The notes beneath the pieces were generated by a model. It was not told where the DNA came from. It was given only the letters and a program-made list of their open reading frames with translations, and did no database searches. From Toxotes chatareus (lineage: Eukaryota > Chordata > Actinopteri > Toxotidae), in the NCBI GenBank assembly GCA_016801885.1, contig CM028889.1, forward strand, positions 12,463,001-12,527,000: a DNA stretch of 64,000 nt, given 5' to 3'. Positions 41,701-50,500 of the stretch are shown here, piece by piece. The position numbers were made by a program, and so were the translations under genes. Positions within the stretch are counted from its first letter, which is position 1; every line of letters starts with the position of its first letter.

Positions 41701-43407
41701 CAAGTCTACTGTCAAACTGCAACTACAAACCAAGGTTTCCTACTACTGCAGATGTTGCACTGCAGGTCTACATAAGTGCTGATGTGCCATTGACATCATT
41801 TGAAAGGGGATAATTTGCCTGAAGCTTTCTACCTGTGGCACAGTGCCAGTGTGACAGCAGCTTTGTCTGTCACATCCACATTTACAGATTTCATTGCTCT
41901 GTGTCTTCGCGGTGCATCTCGAACAGTCTCCATATGATGGAGAATGGAAGGTTACGTCTAAGGGTGAAGTAAAAAGTTGCTCAAAGACCCATCTGTTCAA
42001 AACTGTGACCACTGACAACTGGCTGAAGTCATTTCTCAAATAGTTTGTCTGAAAGTTCTTCAGTCCTTGTACATTTGAAACATCGAACAAGACTGAGAGT
42101 TTGCCAGTTATGCATAGTGGAAAACTCCAGCGACTTTACATTTGGAAAACTGACACTATGAGTTTTTGAGGGCCTCCTGAACACACCATCAGTTCCTGAG
42201 TCTCATCTAAAGAGGATACATGGGATCAGCCGGGCCTTAAGGACAGTCAAAGGACACGCTGCCATGGATAGCGTCCTCTGAGGGATCCACCCGCTGATTT
42301 GGGATGCAGCTGTTGATGCAATTTGGGCAATTACACCACGAGTACCAAAATTATGCTGCATCACTGTGTGGTTTTACTGCTCTGCAAAACTGTGACATTC
42401 CAATTCCACACCTTCATAAGTAACCAGTTACCTTCAGAGAGTAAAATGTATAGCATGACAAATGACATGTTAAATTGACCTGCAATTTAAATTTCTGTTC
42501 ACTGTCACCTTTAAAAGGGAGTATGAGCAGAACTGCAAAAGTGTACTAATAATGGTCAAACCTTAATAAAGACATTAAGCTCACATATTCAGAATCAGAA
42601 AAAAAAAATCGTGATCCTAAGTGTCACAAAACTAGCCTAGGGGTGGAGACTGACAGCAAGGACTCTGGTAACGTGAGGAGGGTTCAGGTGTGTTTGAACC
42701 AAGCTGAAAGCCTGCATGTATAATTCATCACACACACACATACGCACACACAGCTAATGAGACTGAGCACAGCTTGACACAAGGAGTTTCCAAAGCAAAC
42801 CCTCCCAGAATCCCCCTGCAAAACAATCGGCCTGGAAGTGGCCCAAGCTCCATGCTCTGTGTGTGTGTGTGGCTGATGCAAACAGCAGAGGAACGGAGAA
42901 CAGGAAACTGCAATTACTGAGGGATGCATGAGTGACCTCTGTTTGTGTGTTTTCACGACCACAAATATATCACAATCAGTTTTAAACAAACCAGCCAGCG
43001 AGTTAAACGTAAAGCGGCCAAAACCTCTCAATATGTAAATTCGACCTTCTCGCGGTCACAGTTGTCATCCAGGTGTGAACGGACATCTAACTTCTGATGA
43101 AACTAGGTCAAGCTCTACGGTTCACTAATAAAGGTTTTTTTCCCCCTCAGTAATATCTATCAGAATGCAAACAGAGAAAACAACGCAGTGTCACGTGTGA
43201 ACAGATTCTGATCGACTGCTCCAAAATGCTTTAAAAAGCAAAGAAATTCTGCTGTTTGGCCGATCAAACCGCCACACGCTCAGAAAATCCCCGCAAGTCA
43301 CCACAAAGTTCACTTTCTACGCATTTAGCCATTTGAGCAAATCACTTCCAGACATCAGGAGAGAACAAACTGTTTCATTTCAGACACAAATCTCTAACTT
43401 ACCCCAT
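4218..43407 (-). CDS. homer3: Homer scaffold protein 3, whole coding span (9 core exons plus microexons)
   Basis: Homer proteins link group I metabotropic glutamate receptors, IP3 and ryanodine receptors and Shank at the postsynaptic density and other calcium-signalling sites. Core coding exons in transcript order are 43403-43407, 26988-27144, 25441-25572, 24739-24846, 16037-16173, 12890-13046, 7524-7634, 6380-6460 and 4218-4403. They join in phase to about 357 residues, against 361 for human HOMER3 from memory. The EVH1 domain covers residues 1 to about 110 and keeps Trp24, Phe74 and Gly89, known in Homer1 as ligand-pocket residues. The stretch NGPGEEKLFRS in the middle is typical of HOMER3 rather than HOMER1 or HOMER2. 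The last 180 or so residues are heptad-rich coiled coil for tetramerisation. One intron starts with GC. Paralogue assignment is supported by the linkage to ddx49 and upf1. Confidence 0.93.
4404..6379 (-). other. homer3: homer3 last intron
   Basis: GT-AG intron, mostly AT-rich. It holds two adjacent perfect hairpins at 6116-6216. Nothing else is recognised. Confidence 0.85.
6116..6216. repeat. paired perfect hairpins with a third half-copy
   Basis: A 9-bp inverted repeat (TGACACAGC at 6116-6124, complement at 6131-6139) is followed by a 20-bp perfect inverted repeat. The arms of the second are AACATCTCAGTATACTGTAC at 6154-6173 and its complement at 6179-6198, with a 5-base loop. A further direct copy of the right-arm end follows at 6199-6216. 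Confidence 0.9.
6380..6460 (-). CDS. homer3: homer3 coding exon 8 (coiled coil)
   Basis: The 27 codons read EIHNLQSKKTDVGELEKERE followed by DAMQRLQ, in phase 0. The acceptor is GTTTTCAG and the donor GTAAG. It continues the C-terminal coiled coil. Confidence 0.9.
7524..7634 (-). CDS. homer3: homer3 coding exon 7 (coiled coil, GC donor)
   Basis: The exon encodes VADLEAQLGHPTAGQTGREE followed by LSRSVEELEALLSAKNQ, 37 codons in phase 0. The donor is CAG|GCAAGA, a GC-type splice site. No nearby GT keeps frame and the expected join to EIHNLQ. Confidence 0.9.
7725..8075. repeat. dispersed teleost repeat (unclassified)
   Basis: Phrases such as AACATGCTCACAGTGACAAT, GACCTCATGATGGCGCTGGA, CCAAATTTCATGGCAATC and AGCCTCATGGTGGAGC match a high-copy repeat I know from perciform fish genomes. 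The 'dATGGTGGnGC' module occurs twice, as in the family consensus. The identification rests on memory and the borders are approximate. It lies in the intron between exons 6 and 7. Confidence 0.6.
8829..8845. repeat. (AC)n microsatellite
   Basis: Short AC dinucleotide run. Confidence 0.85.
8929..8972. repeat. compound CT/CA microsatellite
   Basis: A CT-rich tract passes into interrupted CA repeats with ATGC and ACGC interruptions. Confidence 0.85.
9090..9116. repeat. (CA)n microsatellite
   Basis: CA dinucleotide run of about 27 bp. Confidence 0.92.
11334..11481. repeat. C-run / G-run low-complexity cluster
   Basis: C runs of eight (11334-11341) and nine (11361-11369) are followed by a GT-rich stretch and a T7G9 run (11466-11481). 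The strand asymmetry reverses within 150 bp. Confidence 0.8.
12890..13046 (-). CDS. homer3: homer3 coding exon 6 (coiled coil)
   Basis: The exon encodes SMCEINLEAELFTLQDSNSK and continues to QLAEYQEETDRLREQ, residues 181-232. This is coiled coil that lines up with the HOMER3 segment FALQDSNNKLAGALREAN. The acceptor is CTCCTCAG and the donor GTGACC. A 142-codon ORF on the opposite strand here is an antisense shadow. Confidence 0.93.
14327..14351. repeat. (CA)n microsatellite
   Basis: CA dinucleotide run preceded by AATAATAA. Confidence 0.92.
14715..14790 (+). mobile_element. hAT-like element end (fragment)
   Basis: The stretch opens CAGTGGTATCCACTCCTGAT and goes on to GAAGAACCACAGCACTG. It resembles the terminal part of a fish DNA-transposon repeat that starts CAGTGGTTCTCAACTCCGGT. 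The partner end was not found. Family assignment is from memory. Confidence 0.45.
16037..16173 (-). CDS. homer3: homer3 coding exon 5 (linker to coiled coil)
   Basis: The exon encodes ELSEERHSPPLLTVNGPGEE followed by KLFRSKSAEVELTAEKERVK and KMLSEG. The NGPGEEKLFRS and KKMLSEG blocks are HOMER3 signatures. Length is 137 nt (45 codons plus two bases). The final Gly codon is completed by exon 6. Confidence 0.93.
17273..17287 (-). CDS. homer3: homer3 15-nt microexon
   Basis: Fifteen bases encode Glu-Met-Ser-Asn-Glu. They are preceded by a strong pyrimidine tract and acceptor (TTTTCTACTCTAG) and followed by GTAAGA. Insertion keeps phase 0 between exon 4 and the exon at 16037. Its size and place in a flexible linker of a postsynaptic protein fit the known class of neural microexons. 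Confidence 0.6.
17531..17549. repeat. (TG)n microsatellite
   Basis: TG dinucleotide run of about 19 bp. Confidence 0.88.
18529..18537 (-). CDS. homer3: possible homer3 9-nt microexon
   Basis: Nine bases encoding Leu-Ser-Gln lie between a pyrimidine-rich acceptor ending TCTCTCAG and a GTGCGT donor. They keep frame between exon 4 and the exon at 17273-17287. So short a match can occur by chance in a 6-kb intron, so transcript support would be needed. Confidence 0.35.
19236..19270. repeat. (CA)n microsatellite with CG interruptions
   Basis: CA repeat interrupted by CGCACG. Confidence 0.9.
19533..19580 (+). mobile_element. possible hAT-like terminal fragment
   Basis: CAGTGGTACCCAGCCTTTTG differs at two positions from the common repeat start CAGTGGTTCCCAACCTTTTG, and is followed by ACAACCCAGTCAGATGAGGC. 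The match is too short to fix a family. Confidence 0.3.
22045..22064. repeat. (GT)n microsatellite
   Basis: GT run of about 20 bp ending at the left border of the neighbouring inverted-repeat element. Confidence 0.88.
22067..22522. mobile_element. non-autonomous DNA-transposon-like repeat (MITE)
   Basis: A 456-bp unit is bounded by CACTGGTGGAA on the left and TTCTACCACTG on the right, which are imperfect terminal inverted repeats. The interior carries phrases typical of an abundant fish repeat: TTAACTCGAGTACTGTACTT near the left, CAGCTTTAGTTAC in the middle, and GTACTTTTACTTAAGTAAGA and CTTAAGTAAAGGATC on the right. No coding capacity is visible. Family recognition is from memory. Confidence 0.72.
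22799..22820 (+). repeat. tRNA-Ser/Leu-like box A fragment (SINE scrap)
   Basis: GGTGGCCCGAGTGGTTAAGA resembles the D-arm of tRNA-Ser (TGGCCGAGTGGTTAAGG) with one extra C. No box B or acceptor stem follows, so this is at most a relic of a tRNA-derived repeat. Confidence 0.3.
24739..24846 (-). CDS. homer3: homer3 coding exon 4 (end of EVH1, linker)
   Basis: The 36 codons read FAEQFKEVKEAARLAREKSQ followed by ERFELASPALNIAAPQ. This matches the HOMER3 linker, which has ELTSPALGLA at the same place. The exon is phase 0 at both ends, with acceptor ACCTCCAG and donor GTAAAG. Confidence 0.95.
25441..25572 (-). CDS. homer3: homer3 coding exon 3 (EVH1, second half)
   Basis: Residues 55-98, from AIINSTITPNMTFTKTSQKF through GQWADSRANTVYGLGF to STEQQLHQ, are nearly identical to mammalian Homers. 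Phe74 and Gly89 are kept. The exon is 44 codons, phase 0 at both ends, with acceptor GGTGCCAG and donor GTAAAC. Confidence 0.96.
26988..27144 (-). CDS. homer3: homer3 coding exon 2 (EVH1, first half)
   Basis: The exon encodes EQPIFSARAHVFQIDPATKR and continues to SVYRIISVGGTK, residues 3-54. It contains the EVH1 ligand-pocket Trp24. The acceptor is TTTTAAAG and the donor GTGAAAG. Length is 157 nt (1 + 52 codons). Confidence 0.95.
29421..29562 (+). other. exon-like ORF of unknown identity
   Basis: A strong acceptor (T-rich tract then CCAG) precedes an open frame read as xxA GAC. It encodes DLEVIDALLAMGANEAEDLL, then TTSSPISSPALFEDKLHT and LAVGTNGG, ending in TAG at 29560-29562. The peptide has a balanced, acidic, protein-like composition, unlike most chance ORFs nearby. 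I do not recognise it and found no partner exon with a compatible phase. It could be a terminal exon of a nested gene, a pseudogene piece or chance. Confidence 0.3.
32370..32520 (+). pseudogene. LINE reverse-transcriptase fragment
   Basis: The frame reads QNLNVHFYADDTILYISGST followed by QNQTVTYLQSDFN. It contains the catalytic Tyr-Ala-Asp-Asp box in the context usual for fish LINE elements, with hydrophobic residues around it and a downstream helix. Upstream and downstream RT motifs are missing and the frame decays after about 32550. This is a dead 5'-truncated scrap. Confidence 0.72.
32693..32719. repeat. (CATA)n microsatellite
   Basis: Tetranucleotide run of about 27 bp. It lies about 150 bp downstream of the LINE scrap and could be that element's 3' tail. 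Confidence 0.9.
36227..36491 (-). pseudogene. Tc1/mariner-type transposon 3' remnant
   Basis: On the minus strand 36414-36485 reads TLRQPKF followed by TEDLWQFLQDTWNNLPV and then two stop codons. This corresponds to the C-terminal part of Tc1-like transposases of fish, in which an LQDAWNNLPAEFLQKL block is common. Toward lower coordinates it runs to ACAGTACTGTGCAAAAGTTT at about 36228, which resembles the terminal inverted repeat of that family. The catalytic region is absent. Confidence 0.68.
37235..37254. repeat. (TA)n microsatellite
   Basis: TA run of about 20 bp. Confidence 0.9.
38671..38722. repeat. (AG)n microsatellite
   Basis: An uninterrupted AG run of 52 bp. In homer3 pre-mRNA it reads as a CU tract. 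Confidence 0.97.
40197..40531. mobile_element. hAT-like MITE with AGGGATGGGCG terminal repeats
   Basis: TAGGGATGGGCGGACTGATC at the left is mirrored by the complement of CAGGGATGGGCGACACTGCA at the right, bounding about 335 bp. The 8-bp flanks AGATGAAG and CCATGCAG agree at five positions, possibly a decayed target duplication. Interior phrases such as AGTATCAACAGTACATATC and GATACTTGTACCT (complement) resemble fish repeats rich in GTATCG-type motifs. It accounts for most of the longest ORF in the window (minus strand, 40170-40691), which therefore is not a gene. Confidence 0.62.
40695..40780. mobile_element. second hAT-like repeat fragment
   Basis: TAGGGATGCCCTGATCAAGT followed by GAGTATCTGCTTATACCCAG matches the end of another fish repeat type, which usually reads TAGGGATGCMCCGATC and later GAGTATCTGCCGATACCGAG. 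The right border is not visible. Recognition is from memory. Confidence 0.45.
43403..43407 (-). CDS. homer3: homer3 coding exon 1 (start codon)
   Basis: Only five coding bases are present, ATG plus GG, directly before a perfect GTAAGT donor. Joined to the G that opens exon 2 they give Met-Gly-Glu-Gln-Pro-Ile-Phe, the start used by Homer1. Human HOMER3 begins with a different short leader, so an alternative first exon cannot be excluded. A 16-kb intron follows. Confidence 0.72.
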
Positions 43408-43900
43408 GCTCCGAGGATCTGGATGCTGGTTTGTGGTAGGATTCCACTCAGTAGCTCTATCTGTCCTTCTCTCCTCGGTGTCCAAACTGATTCTTCCCTT
43501 CCCTGAATTCCTGGACGTAAGTTACATTTCTGGGGGGGGAAGACTAATCACTTCCGACTCCAGAGTCCCCCGTTTCCCCTCCAACAGTACTCCGCTCCTC
43601 AAGTCAGTTGTTGTATTCCAGTCTGCTTGCCTTCCTTTGTCCGCCGGTGTCCACGGCGAGCAACACCACGGATCTGTCGTGTGTCCGCGTGCGTAATTAC
43701 GCACTGTGAACCGTTTGGCTTCGCTCCGCGAGACGGACAGGCCGAGGAATGTCGATAAAAGTCGGGCGGCAGAGTACTTTTGGCTCAAACCTCCTCCAGT
43801 GCTTGTGCTGTGCTCCCCTCCCGCCTCTGTGCCAGATCACACTGGGATCCCATTCAACTCTCTCGGTGGGACAGTGGAGCCTCTTTAGCGCCGCCTGATG
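43408..43900 (-). promoter_or_regulatory. homer3: homer3 5' UTR and promoter region (presumed)
   Basis: Sequence upstream of the homer3 start codon has more G+C and many CpG dinucleotides compared with the AT-rich flanks. It carries a perfect 16-bp palindrome GTGCGTAATTACGCAC at 43689-43704 with a TAATTA homeodomain-type core. No TATA box at a convincing place was seen. The transcription start is not fixed. Confidence 0.5.
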
Positions 43901-46900
43901 GTCACGATGCAAACTACAAAGCAGCCCCTCCTACTCCTGATTCCCACTTTTCTCTTAAATGTCAAAATGTGAAATATAATATGTGGAAATGCCCTGCGGA
44001 CAGTGTTAAAAGCCCCCTCAGTGCGAGTTTATGAGGTACACCGTGATAAAAGCTTGAAACATCTAAAATGACTGGTCGAAGAACAGAAGCCAAATGGCTG
44101 TTTACAACAAAAGCTTCTGCAAATAATCAGATCAGCACAGTGCAATCCTGCACCCGCCGTCTGCGGTGATCTCACCATATATCAGATATTATTCAGAATA
44201 AAGTAGTTAAGAAGAGCTATATAGCAATCCTAACACTATGATGTCTAAAATCAAATGGAAACGTTAAATATCTTCCTGATGATGGAAAAGGAAAAATTAT
44301 AAAACTGGAAATCCAACTGTAAAAATAACATAAAGCTCAATAAACCTGCTGTACTACGTTTACATCGAGTTCTTACAGGGATATTGTTTATTCATACAAT
44401 GATTTTAATCATTATGCACTGGAGCATATTTCATAACGATTAGGTCATCATTAGGTTAATCTCACTGAAAATCACCTCACTGATTAACACTGCACATGTG
44501 TGACAGAAGACTCTTGAAACATCAAACCTGTTTCTAAAATCCTTGGCATTTTAATGGATAAGCCCGGTAATCATGTTTTGAACTCCTGAACTGTCTCTAC
44601 ACGTGATCCTCCCATTTCTTTTCAAATCTAACTTGATCTGATGTTTTGTCAAAAGCATATGTAAGAATTCACACGCATACACATTTTAGATATGAAATTG
44701 TTAAAGGTTTACTGAATACTGCATTGACCTCAAACATATAAAACGAATACAATGAATGCCACGACTAGGGTAGGATTCTGGTTTTTAATGATGTTAAGGA
44801 AGTTTAAAAATGGGTTTCGGAAAGTGTAAAACTTTCATGGAGTTGCTAATTGGTTAAAAAAGAATAGAAAAGAAAAGAACACTTGAAGATATTTCTCCCA
44901 TTTCTTTCTCCTTATTAGAGCTTCACAGACTTCCTTATAAAATTGGGGAAAATCACTGACAACACGCTTAGAAGAGCTGCTTTTCACCTCATTAATTCAC
45001 TGAAGTCTTGATTTGGAGTCACCGCTGATTTAAAAGAAAATACTTATTTGCATGAATATGGGCTGAACATGGGAGAGTGGAGCATCAAATGTAGTGGAAG
45101 AGCGATGGGAGCAGCTCCTGTGCATTAATCATGCTGCTCAGTGGCCTGTTAGAGCAGTGCAGCTGACTGCTCCTCTGTGCTGCAGGGAGGCAGCAAGGAA
45201 CATCAGATCTCTGCCATAGATGCAAACTACCCTCGTGTTCGTTTAGAAAGACACTTCTGAGCCAGTCTGAGACAGTTTGCTTCGCAGCTGGATGGACTGG
45301 GCAGGACAGAGCTGAGCCTCCAGGCCTCTGCCTTTAACACAGAGGGCATTAATCACCTCTGGCAGCCCAGTGTGCAGACACAGATGGGCCTTCATGTTAA
45401 AGATTTTTCTCCCTCCCCAGTCAAGCTGTGGCTAAATTAAAGTCATAATACCTTCTTCACACACACTGTGGCAGGTGGAACAGAAAGACAAAAACCTGCA
45501 TGATGTGACAATCAAGGCATCGTCTGCACTGGAAATAGAATCTAGACATAGAATCAAAGATTAAATGGTTTCCATTTACAAATAAGCTCTTGACTTGACT
45601 TTAGTTTGGAGAAAGAAAGAAAGAAAATGTCTTTGGATTTAAAGTTATTTATCCCTGTTTAAATCAGGGTGAAGGTTCCTGTATGACCACAGAGACACCT
45701 GCAGAGACATGACGGTTGCTTGGGACAGGGAATCAATCACAGTGAACAGCAAGCCCATTTTATTTAGTGTGAAATAATAAAATAGTTGAAAATACATTTG
45801 TCTTTAACTGCTCACATGCTTATTGTCAGCTCTGACATTCAAGTTGTGAGTGTAGCAGTTAAACATTGAATGAAAGAAACTGAGACATGAACAGGTTCCT
45901 TTGGCATCCATGTTTTCAATCTTCTGACATCATAGTTCATGAATGCAGTGCCGATGTCTCGACCAACCTAAAAACACATCATATAAATAATCGCATAAAC
46001 GCATCTGAATTTTTTTTACCTGCATAGCACTGCATTGTTTCACTTTGTTAATATGGCATTTGGAAAAAATAAAAGCAGACATGGATAGAGCAACATTCAG
46101 CATGTTGCTTTTCATTCTGTTTAGAAATGCAAAAGTGCATTAAAGTATGTTAAGAGTAGTGGTGCTATAGTGGTATCATCACGAATGACTTCCTGAAGAC
46201 TCATCCATGATGGTGCAGCAGTGATGTCTTCGTCCACCCTGTCCTCCAGGTTACTCTGTAGCTACTTTGTATGAAACAGCATATATCTTGTATTTCTGTT
46301 GACAGTTTCAAGAAGGAAAAAAATTAGTTCATTAATATCTCCTATGAATGATGAGAAAGATTCAGTTTATAGGCTGTAATGTGAGTTTAGATCATCAGTT
46401 AAAAAAGAAGTATAAACATCAAATCAATAAGGAAATCAATAAATATGAAGGTTTGGAGTGAACAAGGTGGAACTGACATTTACTATATTTTATTACCAAG
46501 CAAAAACAAAGCACAAAAAATTATCATTTAAATCCATCCAGATTTAGAATTTAGCATTGATGGGAAGAATAAACAAAGCCAGATCAGATTTAGAGTACTG
46601 TGGACAGTTGTGTTTATCTGGGTGCCTGTGTTGCACCATAATTTGTGACCCATTAGCTCTAAACAAGGCCAGATTACCAGCTGGGCAGAGCTGGAACGTT
46701 TCCCAAAAGCTCCAGTGTGTGAATAATCTGTGGCTGACTGATTTGATTCCTATACAGCATTAAATTACAATATCAACTGAATTTGTAATTACAAGATCCT
46801 ATAGATCCAGAATCGTTACCTTGAGGCCTGGTCTTGTAGAAGGACCCTGGGACCTAATAACTAGTTTTAATACCTACTTTATTTAATTTTAATGTTGTGT

Positions 46901-47180
46901 TTACATGGTGCATGGTCTGTTTAATTTGTATGCTTGAGGGTGCAGAATATATACACAACGCACAGAGAGATGGTGGCGGGGTTGTAAGGAGCGGTGCGCA
47001 GCTCAATTCCACTCCAGGACTTCAAATGGGTTGATAAAATAGACAACAGACTTTCAAGTTACCCTAACATTGATGTATGGGGTGTCAGGGCTCCACAGAC
47101 AAGACGTACCTATACACCAACCTCTATAAAATACCGAGCCATGTAAATAAAACAATGGGGAAGGCTTATGTATGACTGAA
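43901..47180. other. intergenic spacer between homer3 and ddx49
   Basis: Divergent spacer, mostly AT-rich. No exon, RNA gene or recognisable transposon was found. A more balanced patch around 45080-45380 (CTGCTC-rich, with GTGCAGCTGACTGCTCC) could be regulatory, but this is only a composition impression. Confidence 0.5.
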
Positions 47181-47436
47181 TACGGTGATGGCGATAACAG
47201 TATGTCAGCGTACACAGATGTTTGACCAGCAGAGGGCTGCAACACACACTTCCACTCTACCCAAACCACAGAGGAAGAGAAAGACGTCGCGGCGTTTACG
47301 TAGTAAAAGAGCGACCGTTGATTTAACACACGAGGATGGTTTACTCAACATCAAAATAGAGTATTTTCGAAATTGTTTTGTTATATAGTGTACACAGAAG
47401 CAGTCTCTAAGCCCAGGGGAACTAGAGAAATCAGAG
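47181..47436 (+). promoter_or_regulatory. ddx49: ddx49 promoter / 5' UTR region (presumed)
   Basis: A CpG-containing patch at 47285-47320 has AGACGTCGCGGCGTTTACGT, including a CRE-like half-site. A short ORF at 47185-47388 (67 codons, basic) would be an upstream ORF if transcription starts before it. The main start codon at 47437 has a good context (G at -3 and +4). Confidence 0.4.
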
Positions 47437-47551
47437 ATGGGTGACTTTTCGTCGCTGGGACTCTCGGACTGGCTGATCAAGCAGTGTAAACAGCTGGGAA
47501 TCAACAAACCCACCCCGGTCCAGGAAAACTGCATGCCAGCAATCCTAGAAG
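47437..47551 (+). CDS. ddx49: ddx49 coding exon 1
   Basis: The exon encodes MGDFSSLGLSDWLIKQCKQL and GINKPTPVQENCMPAILE, with the Q motif. Donor GAAG|GTAAGA, one base into the next codon. Confidence 0.96.
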
Positions 47552-50500
47552 GTAAGACGGGCTGTATTAAATCTTCAGGCTGGAAATCACCAGGCTATCT
47601 ACCTGTATTGTAAATATATTCTTGACTACCTTTGAACAGCAGGATCAGTCGTAACTACGGCTAATGCAGATTTCCTTTGAAAATTTAAATTTAATTTTTT
47701 AGTGCTAAAGCCACTGGAAGAAGCTAAGTATAGAGCAACATTGTTGTTTTCCGCGTATATTAAATGTGCCGACATGCTTTTATTTATAGTAAAATTTAGT
47801 TTTTAGAACGATTTACTTTGTTTTGAGAGATCCTATTTTTGTCACACAGGTCGGGACTGTATGGGCTGTGCCAAGACTGGAAGTGGGAAGACAGCAGCGT
47901 TTGTGCTGCCAGTGCTGCAGAAGCTGTCAGAGGACCCATATGGTATCTACTGCCTGGTGCTCACTCCTACCAGGTCAGTGCTGTGTATTGTCAGAGAGAT
48001 AGTTTGGACACACGTGCACTTACACATCCGATGCATTCACAAAGATCGTGTTTCCTGTTTCCATCAAATCTATAATGTATGTTACTGAAACTTAAGCTAA
48101 ACTAAAGAGCATTGTGAGATATCAGTTTAATACATTCACATGTATTAATACAATACATCCATATTTCCAGCTGAAAATGTTTTAAATATGTCGTGCAGGG
48201 AGCTGGCCTATCAGATCGCTGAGCAGTTTCGAGTCTTAGGGAAGCCTCTGGGCCTGCGGGACTGCATTATCGTCGGTGGTATGGGTAAGTCCATACATCA
48301 CTGCAGGCAGCTTTACCCTCTGCTCACTCATCAACTACAACACAACCACCATGGCTAAAAACAGTGGAGAATTATAGCTGCGCACTGCAAGATTATTTCT
48401 GCCAGTTAATTCGGTCTGATCTCTCCTGTGTGCTGATGTTGTTTCTGCTGTGTTACTTACAGACATGGTGAGCCAGGCCCTGGAGCTGTCCAACAAGCCA
48501 CATGTGGTCGTAGCGACACCAGGTCGGCTGGCTGATCACGTCCGCAGTTCCAACACTTTCAGCATGAGCAAGATCAAGTTCTTGGTAAGTTCAGGAGTTT
48601 TCTTCTTTAACACATATATTTGCTAAACTGTGAATAAGCAGCTATGTCAAAAAGATGCAAACTTCTTAAGACAGCCTTAGACATTACTGAGATATTTTAT
48701 TTATTTTTTAAAATAATTCTTACTGTTCACCCATAAAAATAATGAGGGTCACATTTGGACAGTTGAGAATACTTTTCTTCTCACTCATGCAGTTTGTGAT
48801 ACTGTGTTTTGTGTTGGTGTCAGATTTTGGACGAAGCGGACCGGCTGTTGGAGCAGGGCTGTACTGACTTCACCAAAGACCTGGAGGTGATCCTGGGGAT
48901 TTTACCGACCAAGCGGCAGACGCTGCTTTTCAGCGCCACGCTCACCGACACACTACAGGAGCTGAAGAGCATCGCCATGAACAAACCTTTCTTCTGGGAG
49001 TGCACGTCAGAGTGAGTAACCTGCTGTTCTCAGGCTGTTGGCAGGAATATTTAGCACAGTATCAGCCGTGGAGAAGATAGAAAGACTATACAGGTACAGT
49101 TTTGCCTGGACAACATAGCAGGAGATTGCTGCTGTCTTAAACTTTGTGTGCAGAGGAGCATGCCTTCTATTTGCACATATTAGTCTATCTTAAAGAACAG
49201 TCAGGGCCAGGTTTAGTAAACCATCTGTCCCTCATTTCAGATGCATTCTTTGCCTGGGATCCTGTGAGTTATTTATGAAACAGGAGCAGCAGCTCGGAAA
49301 CTCAGTTTGAATCTGATCTGATGCGCAGCTAATGACTGAAGTGCGTCTTTTGCACGAATGCCTTTTGATGTAAGGAACAGTCATGCAAATAATGGGAGAC
49401 AAAATGTTCAGTGTGGTTGACTGAGTATTCTGCAGGATCGACTACTGTTCAGGCCATTTACAGGATTCACATATGCATAGATAGCACTTTCAAACTAGCA
49501 GATATTTCATGGAAAGTTGTGATGTGGAATAGAGAAAGTGACGAACCTGTACCAGCTTCAGCAGAGGCAGTGTGAATCCACCATAAAACTGTTTATAGGA
49601 GAGTTGCTCCGCAGTTTTTCCAAAACAAGATAGAACAACTTCTTTGACTCTTGTTATAATAATGATAACTGATAACTGTATTGATAACAGCAGCTGAGTG
49701 CAACTTGTCTGGTTGTTAAATTTGAACTTGCCTGACCTGCACTGGGATGAATGCACTCCTGTTCATTCATTATTTGTGTTTACTTCTCTTATCAGAGGAT
49801 CTTACATGGCTCAGATGAATTTGGTTTGTGTTGTGGAATCAAGTTAGTGATTTGACCCCTTTCCTGATTTGGGCAGTTTTCATCTGGCTGAACATGACCA
49901 CAGCACAGATACTGTTTTTAAAAATCTGTGTTGTGTTGAATATTAAGTCATCCTGATTTAGTCACTATTGTGAGTATAAAGAGAGAGAGAGACTATAAAT
50001 ATTCCTAAACCATTATTCAATCATTGATGACTGAGTTCAGAATGTACAAAGAAGAGTGAATCCTCATTGCGGCTAACAGGACACGAACAGTGGAGGAGCT
50101 GGACCAGAGGTACATCCTCACTCCGGAGAAGGTGAAAGACGCCTACCTGGTCCACCTGATCCAGATGTTCACCGATCAGCATGATGACTGGTCCATCATC
50201 ATCTTCACCAACACCTGCAAGTAAGAAGCCCAGAAGATATTCAGAGACCATATACATCTGCTCCTGTGCAATCTAATGACAGTAATGCACAGTTTCTATT
50301 GAAAGCCTTTCAGCCTTTATATACTGGATTAAAAATAATGTACCTTTTCGGCTTTTATTGTTAAATATATAAAGAGGCTAACAAGAAGATTTTTTTATGT
50401 CTTTGAAATGTAAATCTGAGTGTGATCAGGTGCCAAGGGTATTGATTTGGTGTGGTTCATGTGAAAAAGCACATTTCTTCTCACAAAATAATGTATTTGT

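Larger units (their letters stand above)
27145..43402 (-). other. homer3: homer3 intron 1 (about 16.3 kb)
   Basis: The longest intron in the window. It contains an exon-like plus-strand ORF (29421-29562), a LINE reverse-transcriptase scrap, a Tc1-type transposase scrap, an hAT-like MITE with a second repeat beside it, a long AG tract and small microsatellites. The remainder, including 41000-42600 with several short ORFs, shows nothing I can identify. Confidence 0.8.

Noticed and set aside
41243..42090. Cluster of short ORFs that might be an old retrogene or transposase
   Set aside because: Frames on both strands were read and no diagnostic motif appeared. The region is left as unidentified intron.
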